Source: Chenopodium formosanum
Lineage: Eukaryota; Streptophyta; Magnoliopsida; Caryophyllales; Amaranthaceae
Length of the DNA: 64,000 bases
Direction: 5' to 3'
Assembly (NCBI GenBank): GCA_024500155.1
Contig: CM044879.1
Coordinates: 20,413,572 to 20,477,571, forward strand
In this document: positions 23,402 to 37,800 of the stretch, piece after piece
Layout: the number at the start of each line of letters is the position of its first letter
How positions within the stretch are numbered: the stretch's first letter is position 1
Made by a program: the position numbers and the translations under genes
Notes under the pieces: generated by a model
Told to the model about the DNA's origin: nothing
What the model saw: the letters and a program-made list of their open reading frames with translations, nothing else
The model's database searches: none

Positions 23402-24110
23402 AGGGTATTAGGAACCATGGTCAACATCTCGACAATTTTTATTTCCGGGCGAAAAAAGTTCAAAAAATTCTTAAATTGAAGGCATATAATCCACGCTTTT
23501 TGAGGAATTTTGAGGTTACAGGACCCAGTGGCGAAAAGTCTTGAGGCCCTTGGGGATACATCTTAGGGTGATATAATGATGTTTGGAACCATATATGACC
23601 CTTATATGTTGCCATAGATGTCCGTGGTAGGCTTGAGGTCACAATATCGGTGCAAGTTTAAAACGGGTAAATTGACTGTTTAAAGGCATATTGGATGGTT
23701 CCATCCATTCATTTGGACTCCCCGGAGGGTATTCGGAACCATGGTAAACAACTCGGCAATTTTTATAATCAGGCGAAAATGGGTCAAAAAATTCCAAAAT
23801 TGAAGGCTATAATCCACACTTTTTTAGGAATTTTGAGGTTACAGGACCTTGTGGCGAAAAGTCTTAAGACCCAAGGGGATACATCTTAGGGTCAAATAAT
23901 GACGTTATGAACCATATATGACCCTTATATGTTGCCATAAATGTCCGTGGTAGAATTTAAGTAACTATATCGGTGCTAGTTCAAAACGGGTAAACTGACT
24001 GTTTAAAGGCATATTGGATGGTTCCACCCACTCAATTGGACTCCCGGAGGTATTAGGAACCATGGTAAAAATCTCGGCAATTTTTATTTCCGGGCGAAAA
24101 AAGGTCAAAA
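23402..24110 (+). repeat. Dispersed satellite block, copy a
   Basis: A two-unit block carries the variants AAAATTCTTAAATTGAAGGC, ACTCATTTGGACTCCCC-like sequence, GTCAAATAATGACGTTATGA and TTTAAGTAACTATATCGGTG. The same set recurs at 25012-25720 and 34162-34870. Confidence 0.8.
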
Positions 24111-25011
24111 AATTCCAAATCTGAAGGCTATAATCCACGCTTTTTGAGGAATTTTGAGGTTACGGGGCCCGGTAGCGAAAAGTTTTGAGACCGTAGGGGA
24201 TACATCTTAGGGTCATATAATGACGTTTGGAACCATATATGACCATCATATGTTGCCATAAATGTCCGTGGTAGACTTGAGGTGACGATATCGGTGCAAG
24301 TTTGGAACGGGTAAATTGACTGTTTAAAGGCATATTGGATGGTTCCACCCACTCAATTGGACTCCCAGAGGGTATTAGGAACCATGGTAAACATCTCGGC
24401 TATTTTTATTTCATGGCGAAAAATGGTCAAAAAATTCCAAAATTGAAGGCTGTAATCCACGCTTTTTGAGGAATTTTGAGGTTACGTGGCCCGGTGGCGA
24501 AAAGTTTTGAGACCCTAGGGGATACATCTTAGGGTCATATAATGACGTTTGGAACCATATATGACCATCATATGTTGCCATAAAAGTCCGTGGTAGGCTT
24601 GAGGTCACGATATCGGAGCAGGTTTAGAACGGGTAAATTGATTGTTTTAAGAAATATTGGATGGTTCCACCCACTCAATTGGAATCCCGGAGGGTATTAG
24701 GAAGTATACTAAACATCTCGGCAATTTTTATTTCCGGGCGAAAAAAGGTTTAAAAATTCTAAAATTGAAGACTTATAATCCATGCTTTTTGAGGAATTTT
24801 GAGGTTACGGGGGCCGGTGGAGAAATGTCTTGAGACCCTAGGGTATACATCTTAAGGTCATATGACGTTTGAATCCATATATGACCCTTATATGTTTCCA
24901 TAAATGTCCGTGGTAGGCTTGAGGTCACGATATCGGTGCAAGTTTTGAATGGTTAAATTCACTATTTAAAGGCATATTGGATGGTTCCACCCACTCAATT
25001 TGACTCCCGGA

Positions 25012-25720
25012 GGGTATTAGGAACCATGGTCAACATCTCGACAATTTTTATTTCCGGGCGAAAAAAGTTCAAAAAATTCTTAAATTGAAGGCATATAATC
25101 CACGCTTTTTGAGGAATTTTGAGGTTACAGGGCCCAGTGGCGAAAAGTCTTGAGGCCCTTAGGGATACATCTTTGGGTCATATAATGATGTTTGGAACCA
25201 TATATGACCCATATATGTTTCCATAGATCTCCGTGGTAGGCTTGAGGTCACAATATCGGTGCAAGTTTAAAACGGGTAAATTGACTGTTTAAAGGCATAT
25301 TGGATGGTTCCACCCACTCATTTGGACTCCCCGGAGGGTATTCGGAACCATGGTAAACAACTTGGCAATTTTTATATTCAGGCGAAAATGGTTCAAAAAA
25401 TTCCAAAATTGAAGGAATTTAATCCACGCTTTTTTGGGAATTTTGAGGTTACATGGCCTGGTGGCGAAAAGTCTTAAGACCCAAGGGGATACATCTTAGG
25501 GTCAAATAATGACGTTATGAACCATATATGACCCTTATATGTTACCATAAATGTCCGTGGTAGGATTTAAGTAACTATATCGGTGCTAGTTCGAAACGGG
25601 TAACCTGACTGTTTAAAGGCATATTGGATGGTTCCACCCACTCAATTGGACTCCCGGAGGTATTAGGAACCATGGTAAAAATCTCGGCAATTTTTATTTC
25701 CGGGCGAAAAAAAGGTCAAA
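25012..25720 (+). repeat. Dispersed satellite block, copy b
   Basis: Repeats 23402-24110 at an offset of 1610 bp (five units). Together with its left flank from about 24600 it also matches 33770-34870. Confidence 0.8.
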
Positions 25721-28700
25721 AAATTCCAAAATTGAAGGCTATAATCCACGCTTTTTGAGGAATTTTGAGGTTACGGGGCCCGGTTGCAAAAAGTCTTCAG
25801 ACCCTCGGGGATACATCTTAGGGTCGTCATATAATGACGTTTGGAACCATTTATGACCCTTATATGTTGACATAAATATCTGTGGTAGACTTGAGGTCAC
25901 GATATCGGTGCAAGTTTGGAACGGGTAAATTGACAGTTTAAAGGCATATTAGATGGTTCCACCCACTCAATTCAACTCCCAGAGGGTATTAGGAACCATG
26001 GTAAACTTCTCGGCAATTTTTATTTCCGAGCAAAAAAAGGTCAAAAAATTCTAAAATTGAAGGCTATAATCCACGATTTTTGAGGAATTTTGAGGTTACA
26101 GGACCCGGTGGCGAAAAGTATTCAGACCCTTGGAGATACATCTTAGGGTCATATAATGACGTTTGGAACCATATTTGACCCTTATATATTGCCATAAATA
26201 TCCGTGGTAGGCTTGAGGTCACCATATCGGTGCAAGTTTGGAACGGGTAAATTGACTATTTAAAGGCATATTAGATGGTTCCACCCACTCAATTGGACTC
26301 CCGGAGGGTATTAGGAACCATGGTAAACATCTCGGCAATTTTTTTTTCCGGGCGAAAAAAGGTCAAAAAATTCCAAAATTGAGGCTATATCCACGCTTTT
26401 TGAGGAATTTTGAGGTTACGGGGCCCGATGGCGAAAAGTCTTGAGACCCTAGGGGATACATCTTAGGGTCATATAATGACGTTTGGAACGATATATGACC
26501 CTTATAGGTTTCCATAAATGTCCGTGGTAGGCTTGAGGTCACGATATCGATGCAAGTTTAAACGGGTAAATTGACTGTTTAAAGGCATATTGGATGGTTC
26601 CACTCACTCAATTGGACTCCCGGAGGGTATTAGGAACCATGGAAAACATATCGGCTATTTTTATTTCCGGTCGAAAAAAGGTAAAAAAATTCCAAAATTG
26701 TAGGCTATAATCCACGCTTTTTGAGGAATTTTGAGGTTACGGGGCCTGGTGGCGAAAAGTCTTGAGACCCTAGGGGATACATCTTAAGGTCTTATAATGA
26801 CGTTTAGAACCATATATGACCCTTATATGTCGCCAAAAATGTCCGTGGTAGGCTCGAGGTCACGATATCGGTGCAAGTTTGGAATGGGTAAATTGAGTGT
26901 TTAAAGCCATATTGGATGGTTCCACCCACTCAATTGGACTCCCGGAGGGTATTAGGAACCATGGTAAACATCTAGGCAATTTTTATTTCAGGGCGTAAAA
27001 AGGTCAAAAAATTCCAAAATTGAAGGCTATAATCCACGCTTTTAGAAGAATTTTAAGGTTACGGGGCCCGGTGGCGAAAAGTGTTCAGACCCTAGGGGAT
27101 ACTTCTTAGGGTCATATAATGACGTTTGGAACCATATATGACCCTTTTATGTTGCCATAAATGTCCGTGGTAGGCTTGAGGTCACGATATCGGTGCAAGT
27201 TTGGAAGGGGTAAATTGACTGTTTAAAGGCATATAGGATGGTTCCACCCACTCAATTGGACTCCCGGAGGGTATTAGGAACCATGGTAAACATCTCGGGA
27301 ATTTTTATTTCCGGACGAAAAAAGGTCAAAAGGCATATAATTCACGCTTTTTGAGGAATTTTGAGGTTACGAGGCCCGGTGGCGAAAAGTCTTGAGACCT
27401 TAGGGGATACATCTTAGGGTCATATAATGACGTTTGGAACCATATATGACCCTTATATGTTGCCATTAATGTCCGTGGTAGGCTTTAGGTCACGATATCG
27501 GTGCAAGTTTGGAACGGGTAAATTGACTGTTTAAATATATATCGGATGGTTTCCACCCACTCAATAGGATTCCCGGAGGGTGTTAGGAACCATGGTAAAA
27601 ATCTCGGCAATTTTTATTTCTGGGTGAAAAAATTAAAGGTCAAAAAATTCCAAAATTGAAGGCTATAATCCACGCTTTTCGAGGAATTTTAAGGTTACAG
27701 GGCTCGGTAGCGAAAAGTCTTGAACCCTAGAGGATACATCTTAGTCTCATATAATGACGTTTGGAACCATATTTGACCATTTTATGTTGCCATAAATGTC
27801 CGTGGCAGGCTTGTGGTCACGATATCGGTGCAAGTTTGAAACGGGTAAACTGACTGTTTAAAGGCATATTGGATGGTTCCACCCACTCAATAGGACTCTT
27901 GGAGGATATTAGAAATCATGGTATACATCTCGGCAATTTTTATTTCCGGGCGAAAAAAGGTCAAAAAATTCCAAAATTGAAAACTATAATCCACGCTTTT
28001 TGAGGAATTTTGAGGTTACAGGGCTCGGTAGCGAAAAGTCTTGAACCCTAGAGGATACATCTTAGTCTCATATAATGACGTTTGGAACCATATTTGACCA
28101 TTTTATGTTGCCATAAATGTCCGTGGCAGGCTTGAGGTCACGATATCGGTGCAAGTTTCGAACGGGTAAATTGACTGTTTAAAAGCATATTGGATGGTTC
28201 GACCCACTCAATTGGACTCACAGAGGGTATTAGGAACCATGGTAAACATCTCGAGATTTTTTATTTCAGGGCGAAAAAAGGTCAAAAAATTCCAAAATTG
28301 AAGGATATAATCCACGCTTTTTGAGGAATTTTGAGGTTTCGGGGCCCGGTGGCGAAAAGTCTTTAGACCCTAGGGGTTATCTCTTAGGGTCATATAATGA
28401 CGTTTGGAACCATATATGACCCTTACATGTTGCCATAACTGTCAGTGGTAGGCTTGAGGTCACGCAAGTTTGAAACGGGTAGATTGACTGTTTAAAGGTA
28501 TATTGGATGGTTCCACCCTGTCAGTTGGACTCTCGGAGGGTATTAGGAACCATGGTAAACATTTCGACAATTTTTATTTCGGACGAAAAAAAAGGTCAAA
28601 AAATTCCAAAATTGAAGTCTATAATCCACGCTTTTTGAGAAATGTAGAGGTTACGGATCCCGGTGGCGAAAACTCTTGACACCCTAGGGGATACATCTTA

Positions 28701-31700
28701 GGGTCATATAATGACGTTTGGAACCATATATGACCCTTATATGTTGCCATAAATGTCCGTGGTAGGCTTGAGGTCACGATATCTGTGAAGGTTTGGAACG
28801 GGTAAATTGACTGTTTAAAGACATATTGGATGGTTCCACCCACTCGATTGGACTACCGAAGAGTATTAGGAAACATAATAAAAGTTTCGGCAATGTTTAT
28901 TTCCGGGCAAAAAAAGATCAAAAAATTCCAAAATTAAACGCTATAATCCACACTTTTTAAGGAATTTTGAGTTTACAGGGCCCCGTGGCGAAAAGTCTTG
29001 AGACCCTGGAGGATACATCTTAGGGTCATATAATGACGTTTTGAACCATATATGACCCTTATATGTTGCTATAAATTTCCGTGGTTGGATTTAGGTCACG
29101 ATATCGATGCTAGTTTGGAACGGGAAACTGACTGTTAAAGGGCATATTGGATGGTTCCACCCACTCAATTGGACTCCCGGAGGGTATTAGGAACCATGGT
29201 TAAAATCTCAGCAATTTTTATTTCCGGGCGAAAAAAGGTCAAAAAATTTAAAAATTGAAGGCTATAATCAACGCTTTTTGAGGAATTTTGATGTTACGGG
29301 TCCCGGTGGCGAAAAGTCTTGAGACCCTAGGGGATACATCTTAGGGTCATATAATGACGTTTGGAACCAAATATGACCCTTATATGTTGCCATAAATGTC
29401 TGTGGTAGGCTTGAGGTCACGATATCGGTGCAAGTTTAAACGGGTAAACTGACTATTTAAAGGCATAATGGTTGGTTCCACCCACTCAATTGGACTCCCG
29501 GAGGTTATTAGAAACCATGGTAAACATCTCGGCAATTATTATTTCCGGGCGAAAAAAGGTCAAAAAATTCCAAAATTAAAGGGTATAATCCACGCTTTTT
29601 GAGGAATTTTGAAATTACGGGGCCCGGTGGGGAAAAGTCTTGAGACCCTAGGGGATAAATCTTTGGGTCATATATTGACGTTTAGAACCATATATGACAC
29701 TTATATGTTACCATAAATGTCCGTGGTTGGCTTGAGGTCATGATATCGGTGCAAGTTAGGAACGGGTAAATTGACTATTTAAAGGAATATTTGATGGTTC
29801 CACCCACTCAATTGGACTTCCAGAGGGTATTAGGAACCATGGTAAACATCTCGGCAATTTTTAATTCCGGGCGAAAAAAGATCTAAAAATTCCAAAATTG
29901 AAGGCTATAATCCACGTTATTTGAGGAATTTTGAGGTTACGGGGCCCGGTGGCGAAAAGTCTTGAGACCCTAGGGGATACATCTTAGGGTCATATAATAA
30001 CGTATGGAACCATATGTGACCCTTATACGTTGCCATAAATGTCCGTGGTAGACTATAATCCATGCTTTTTGCGGAATTTCGAGGTTTCAAGGCCCGGAGC
30101 CGAAAAGTCTTCAAACCCTAGGGGATACATCTTAGGGGCATATAATGACGTTTGGAACCATATATGATCCTTATAAGTTGCCATAAATGTCTGTGGTAGG
30201 CTTAAGGTCACGATATCAATGCAAGTTTGGAACGGGTAAATTGACTTTTTAACGGCTTATTGGATGGTTCCACCCACTCAATTGGACTCCCGGAGGGTAT
30301 TAGGAACCATGGTAAACATCTCGGCAATTTTTATTTCCGAGCGAAAAAAGGTCAAAAATTTCCAAAATTGAAGGCTATAATCCACGCTTTTTAAGGAATT
30401 TTGAGGTTACGGGGCCCGGTGGCGAAAAGTCTTGAGACCCTAGGGGATACATCTTAGGGTCATATAATGATGTTTGGAACCATATATGACCCTTATATGT
30501 TGCCATAGATGTCCGTGGTGAGCTTGATGTCACGATATCAGTGCACGTTTGGAACATGTAAATTGACTGTTTAAAGGCATATTGGATGGTTCCACCCACT
30601 CAATTGGACTCCCGGAGGGTATTAGGAACCATGGTAAACATCTAGGAAATTTTTATTTCCGGGCGAAAAAAGGTCAAAAAATTCCAAAATTGAAGGCTAT
30701 AATCCATGCTTGTTGAGGAATTTTGAGGTTACGGGGCTCGGAGCTGAAAAGTCTTCAAACCCTAGGGGATACATCTTAGGGTCATATAATGACGTTTGGA
30801 ACCATATATGACCCTTATATGTTGCCATAAATGTCCGTGGTAGGCTTGAGGTTACGATATCGGTGCAAGTTTAAACGGGTAAACTGACTATTTAAAGGCA
30901 TATTGGATGGTTCCACCCACTCAATTGGACTCCCGGAGGGTATTAGGAACCATGGTAAACATCTCGACAATTATTATTTACGGGCAAAAAAAAGTCAATA
31001 AATTCCGAAATTGAAGGCTATAATCCACGCTTTTTGAGGAATTTTGAGGTTACGGTGCTCGTTGGCGAAAAGTCTTGAGACCCTAGGGGATACATCTTTG
31101 GGTCATATATTGACGTTTAGAACCATATATGACACTTATATGTTGCCATAAATGTCCGTGGTAGGCTTGAGGTCACGATATCGGTGCAAGTTAGGAACAG
31201 GTAAATTGACTGTTTAAAGGCATATTGGATGGTTCCACCCACTAAATTGTACTCCCAGAGGGTATTAGGAACCACGCTAAACATCTCGGCAATTTTTATT
31301 TCCAGGGGAAAAAAGGTCAAAAAATTCCGAAATTGAAGGCTATAATCCACGCTTTTTGAGGAATTTTGAGGTTACGGGGCCCCGTGGAGAAAAGTCTTGA
31401 GACCCTAGAGGATACATCTTAGGGTCATATAATGACGTTTTGAACCATATATGACCCTTATATGTTGCTATAAATGTCCGTGGTTGGATTGAGGTCACGA
31501 TATCGGTGCTAGTATGGAACGGGAAAACTGACTGTTAAAGGGAATATTGGATGGTTCCACCCACTCAATTGGACTCCCAGAGGGTATTAGGAACCATGGT
31601 TAAAATCTCGGCAGTTTTTATTTCCGGGCGAAAAATAGGGCAAAAAATTCCAAAATTGAAGGCTATAATCAACGCTTTTTGAGGAATTTTGATGTTACGG

Positions 31701-34161
31701 GGCCCGGTGGCGAAAAGTCTTGAGACCCCAGGGGATACATCTTAGGGTCATATAATGACGTTTGGAACCAAATATGACCCTTATATGTTGCCATAAATGT
31801 TTGTGGTAGGCTTGAGGTCACGATATCGGTGCAAGTTTAAACTGGTGAACTGACTATTTAAAGGCATATTGGATGGTTCCACCCACTCAATTGGACTCCC
31901 GGAAGGTGTTAGGAACCATGGTAAACATCTCGGCAATTATTTTTTCCGGGCGAAAAAAGGTCAAAAAATTCCAAAATTAAAGGCTATAATCCACGCTTTA
32001 TGAGGAATTTTGAGGTTACGGGGCCCGGTGGGGAAAAGTCTTGAGACCCTAGGGGATACATCTTTGGGTCATATATTGACGTTTAGAACCATGTATGACA
32101 CTTATATGTTAACATAAATGTCCGTGGTTGGCATGAGGTCATGATATCGGTGCAAGTTAGGAACAGGTAAATTGACTGTTTAAAGGCATATTGGATGGTT
32201 CCACCCACTAAATTGTACTCCCGGAGAGTATTAGGAACCATGCTAAACAACTCGGCAATTTTTATTTCTTGGCGAACAAAGGTCAAAAAATTCCAAAATT
32301 AAAGGCTATAATCCACGCTTTTTGAGGAATTTTGAGGTTACGGGGCCCGGTGGCGAAAAGTCTTGAGACCCTAGGGGATACATCTTTGAGTCATATATTG
32401 ACGTTTAGAACCATATATGACCCTTATATGTTGCCATAAATGTCCGTGGTGGGCTTGAGGTCACGATATCGGTGTAGGTTTGGAACGGGTAAATTGACTG
32501 TTTAAAGTAATATTGGATGGTTCCACCCACTAAATTGGACTCCCTGAGGGAATTAGGAAACATAATAAACATCTCGACAATTTTTATTTGCGGGCGAAAA
32601 AAGGTGAAAAAATTCCAAAATTGAAGGCTATAATATACGCTTTTTGAGGAATTTTAATGTTAAGGGGCCCGGTGGAGAAAAGTCTTAAGACCCTAGGGGA
32701 TACATTATAGGGGCATATAATGACGTTTGGAACCATATATGACCCTTATTATGTTGCGATAAATGTCCGTGGTAGGCTTGAGGTCACGATATCGGTGCAA
32801 GTTTGGAACGGGTAAATTGACTGTTTAAAGGCATATTAGATGGTTCCACCCACTCAATTGGACTCCTGGAGGGTATTAGAAACCATGGTAAACATCTCGG
32901 CAATTTTTATTTCCGGGCGAAAAAAGGTCAAAAAATTCCAAAATTGAAGACTATATAATGAACGCTTTTTGAGGAATTTTGAGGTTACGGGGGTTTGGTG
33001 GCGAAAAGTCTTGAGACCCTAGGGGTTAAATCTTAGGGTCATATAATGACGTTTGGAACCACATATGACCCTTATATGTTGCCATAAATGTTCGTGGTAG
33101 GATTGAAGTGACGATATCGGTGCAAGTTTGGAACGGGTAAATTGATTGTATAAAGGCATATTAGATGGTTCCACCCACTAAATTGGACTCCCGGAGGGTA
33201 TTAGGAACCATGGTAAACATCTAGGCAATTTTTATTTCCGGGCGAAAAAAGGTCAAAAAATTCCAAAATTGAAGGCTTATATAATCCACGCTTTTAGAGG
33301 AATTTTGAGGTTACGGGGCCCGGTGGCGAAAAGTCTTGAGACCCTAAGAGTTACTTCTTAGGGTCATATAATGACGTTTGGAACCATATACGACCTTTTT
33401 ATGTTACCATAAATGTCCGTGGTAGGCTTGAAGTCACGATATCGGTGCAAGTTTGGAGTGGGTAGATTGACTGTTTAAAGGCATATTGGATGGTTCCACC
33501 CAGTCAATTGGGCTCCCGGAGGGAATTAGGAACCATGGTAAACATTTCGGCAATTTTTATTTCCGGGCGAAAAAAGGTCAAAAAATTCCAAAATTGAAGG
33601 CTATAATCCACGCTTTTTGAGAAATTTAGAGGTTACGGATCCCGGTGGGGAAAAGTCTTGAGACCATAGGGGATACATCTTAGGGTCATATAATGACGTT
33701 TGGAACCATATATGACCCCTATATGTTTCCATAAATGTCCGTGGTAGGCTTGAGGTCACGATATCGGAGCAGGTTTGGAACGGGTAAATTGACTGTTTAA
33801 AGAAATATTGGATGGTTCCACCCACTCAATTGGACTCCCAGAGGGTATTAGGAAACATACTAAACATCTCGGCAATTTTTATTTCCGGGCGAAAAAAGGT
33901 TTAAAAATTCCAAAATTGAAGGCTGTAATCCATGCTTTTTGAGGAATTTTGAGGTTACGGGGCCCCATGGCGAAAAGTCTTGAGGCCCTAGGGGATACAT
34001 CTTAGGGTCATATGACGTTTGGAAACATATATGACCCTTATATGTTGCCATAAATGTCCATGGTAGGCTTGAGGTCACGATATCGGTGCAAGTTTTGAAT
34101 GGTTAAATTCACTGTTTAAAGGCATATTGGATGGTTCCACCCACTCAATTGGACTCCCGGA

Positions 34162-34870
34162 CGAAATTAGGAACCATGGTTAACATCTCGACAATTTTTA
34201 TTTCCGGGCGAAAAAAGTTCAAAAAATTCTTAAATTGAAGGCATATAATCCACGCTTTTTGAGGAATTTTGAGGTTACAGGACCCGGTGGCGAAAAGTCT
34301 TGAGGCCCTTAGGGATACATCTTAGGGTCATATAATGATGTTTGGAACCATATATGACCCTTATATGTTGCCATAGATATCCGTGGTAGGCTTGAGGTCA
34401 CAATATCGGTGCAAGTTTAAAACGGGTAAATTGACTGTTTAAAGGCATATTGGATGGTTCCACCCACTCATTTGGACTCCCCGGAGGGTATTCGGAGCCA
34501 TGGTAAACAACTCGGCAATTTTTATATTCAAGCGAAAATGGGTCAAAAAATTCCAAAATTGAAGGAATTTAATCCACTCTTTTTTAGGAATTTTGAGGTT
34601 ACAGGGCCTGGTGGCGAAAAGTCTTAAGACCCAAGGGGATACATCTTAGGGTCAAATAATGACGTTATGAACCATATATGACCCTTATATGTTGCCATAA
34701 ATGTCCGTGGTAGGATTTAAGTAACTATATCGGTGCTAGTTCGAAACGGGTAAACTGACTGTTTAAAGGCATATTGGATGGTTCCACCCACTCAATTGGA
34801 CTCCCAGAGGTATTAGGAACCATGGTAAAAATCTCGGGAATTTTTTTTTCCGGGCGAAAAAAGGTCAAAA
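34162..34870 (+). repeat. Dispersed satellite block, copy c
   Basis: Third occurrence of the block, about 9.15 kb from copy b. The match extends left to about 33770, so roughly 1.1 kb was copied as one segment. Confidence 0.8.
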
Positions 34871-37800
34871 AATTCCAAAATTGAAGGCTATAATCCGCGC
34901 TTTTTGAGGAATTTTGAGGTTACGGGGCCCGGTAGCGAAAAGTTTTGAGACCCTAGGGGATACATCTTAGGGTCATATAATGACGTTTGGAACCATATAC
35001 GACCTTTTTATGTTGCCATAAATGTCCGTGGTAGGCTTGAAGTCACGATATCGGTGCAAGTTTAGAGTGGGTAGATTGACTGTTTAAAGGCATATTGGAT
35101 GGTTCCACCCACTCAATTGGACTCCCGGAGGGTATAAGTAACCATGGTAAACATCTCGGCAATTTTTATTGCCGGGCGAAAAAAGGTCAAAAAATTCCAA
35201 AATTGAAAACATAATCCACGCTTTTTGAGGAATTTTGAGGCTACAGGGCCTGGTGGCGAAAAGTCTTGAGATCCTAGAGGATACATCTTAGGGTCATATA
35301 ATGACGTTTGGAACCATATATGACCATTTTATGTTGCTATAAATGACCGAGGTAGGCTCGAGGTCACGTTATCGGTGGAAGTTTGGAACGGGTAAATTGA
35401 CTGTTTAAAGGCATATTGGATAATTCCACCCACTCAATTGGACTCCCGGAGGGTATTAGGAACCATGGTAAACATCTCGTCAATTTTTTTATCCGGGTGA
35501 AAAAACCTCAAAAAATTCCAAAATTGAAGGCTATAATCCTCGTTTTTTGAGGAAATTTGAGGTTACGGGGCCCGATGGCGAAAAGTCTTGAGACCCTAGG
35601 GGATACATCTTAGGGTCATATAATGACTATTGGAACCATATATGACCCTTATATGTTGCCAAAAATGTCCGTGGTAGGCTTGAGGTCAGGATATCGGTGT
35701 AAGTTTGGAACGGGTAAATTGACTGTTTTAAGGCATATTGGATGGTTCCACCCACTCAATTGGACTCTCGAAGGGTATTTAGAACCATGGTAAACATCTC
35801 GGCAATTTTGAGGTTTGGCGGATACCAAAGCGGACCAGTACTCAAACAAGAGATCTCCCACTACTCATGGTCAAAGGAAAAGTGTTCCGATAGTAATAAT
35901 GAGAAAATACTTATGACGATTTTTAAATCTCTTAAAGTATCTTCATAGGTCGATCCAGTATGGTTCTTAACCAATACCTGTGCAAATGATTTGTATCCTC
36001 ATAGCACAAGAAACGGTGCTACAAATCATACTACACACTAATCTCTGATGGTCATCAATCGTCCACAAAACATGACCTTGATTAGGGATAATTTTCGATT
36101 AAAATATTTAATGTTCACTTAATAGGTGTTTCTTTATCCAAGCCGTTGACGTGATACCCTATTTAGAATATTTGTTAAAATCGAATGGACTCATTATTTA
36201 ATTCTAAACCATAATTAAATAGTTTTGTGGAATATTTAGAAATATTTTATTCCACTATGAAACTTCACAATGTTTCATCTTATGATAAATGGTTTTTCCC
36301 AAATATTTTAAGAGTAGTACTCTTCATAAAACATTCGTAGAAATCACACTCATATTTGATATGCTTGATTTCTTTCATGCAATTATGAATGTTGTCATTC
36401 ACTTATTGCATAGGTCTAGTTATACTTACTTTGCAAACCTTAGCATCTTCATTATCCACCATTTCCATAATAAGATGATAAAATTTTAAGAGTGTTAATG
36501 GATTACATGTGATTCAGGATTTATTGTCTAAGCAATGGCTCCCACTCGTTTTCATGATTTGAGACCTTCTACTTGACAACCTACAATCATCAACGTTCAA
36601 CAACGAACCATTCCATTTAACATCTTTCCTTATTATTGCCTTTAAGACAACAATATTCTCAACATATATTTTTGTAGACTCCCTAATGATGCCTTGCATG
36701 GGTTTCACTCCAAGCAACTTACAACGATTTGGGATACCCTAATCACTTGTGAGCATGGAAATTTTCCTTCAATTCCCACACATTATACATGGATGCACAT
36801 CCATGTTACCATTCTCAAGCCACGACACTTCTTGCCTCGTGCTTATAAGTGGCTTCCTTGCTAAGGATCTAATCCTTGTTAAGGTTTGTGCTTGCAACAT
36901 CAAAACTCAAATTATATTTGTTTTCATGCGTCAAGAACTTCATCCTACTACTTATCTAAGTTCTATGGATGTTCTTGACTATAATCTAATGATATAATAC
37001 TTAGATTAACATCGATTGGTATTATATACGTACTTCACATGCTCTAAGCAAGTAAGTCGTCTGACGATTCCATATCATAGCTTTACATGATGGATTTAAT
37101 TCTAGAATGATTCTCAATTTTATTCCATCCATGTGACATTTAGCTCATACAGTTACACTGAGTCTTGCAAAATTGTTCGCTATATGATGTGGTTGAAAGT
37201 CTCCTACCAGAGTCTTTTTCGTTTGACTTAGTACTTAGCCTAGCTTATACATAGGTCAAACATTTACTTAGCTTCATACATATGGGTCGAAAACCTTTCA
37301 AAGTCCTTCAAGTTTAACATGGTAATTTCCTTTACTCATTTAAACATTTTAATTAAGTCGATACCATAGACTAATTCCCAACATGTACTAAGTACCGTCT
37401 TTAGCTCGGTCCATTGTCGAAAATACTTTCAAATCTAAGCATTTAGCATTTGATAGTTGTTTCACAATAGAGTTCGTAAACATCTTGTTGGACCATTACT
37501 TTTGCTCCCACTAAACTTCTTGTTCATCAGGATTTCTATGTTTCTCCATAAGTCAATCCTCTTTATTAAATTTATGAGAAAACACGTTCCAATTCCTTCA
37601 TGCAATGCTTCCTTTAATCCCATGACGGATTCCATGTGCTTGCTTTCAAATCTAGCATTATTTAGATTTTCAAAACCCTTAAACTATTCCATAGTGACTT
37701 CCAAAATTCTATTTTGGGAAGGCGGTTTTGGTATCTATTTTGCCATATTTCATTTGTGCAATTTTGCTAGATCAATCACGAAAAGACTTGAGCATTCCGA

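Larger units (their letters stand above)
10791..35809. repeat. Satellite array 1, ~321-bp unit, about 78 units
   Basis: The landmark ATGGTTCCACCCACTCAATT recurs every 321-322 bp, for example 10902, 11224, 11546 and 11867. Other landmarks kept in order are GGTAAACATCTCGGCAATTT, CGGGCGAAAAAAGGTC, CCACGCTTTTTGAGGAATTT, GGGGCCCGGTGGCGAAAAG, GGATACATCTTAGGGTCATA, ATATGACCCTTATATGTTGC and CACGATATCGGTGCAAGTTT. The unit count is array length divided by period. Units differ by substitutions and small indels; a few are truncated (about 23160 and 30051). On the minus strand a frame of about 74 codons is open in many units, but it begins with GTG directly after TGA. The array contains higher-order duplications, listed separately. 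The first unit is a distinctive variant shared by all three arrays. Confidence 0.95.

Noticed and set aside
10791..35809. CRISPR array
   Set aside because: The repeats are 321-bp direct units with no short-repeat and unique-spacer pattern, and the setting is a plant genome.
10791..35809. 5S rDNA or other rRNA spacer repeats
   Set aside because: No 5S internal control region or rRNA-like conserved block is present in the unit.
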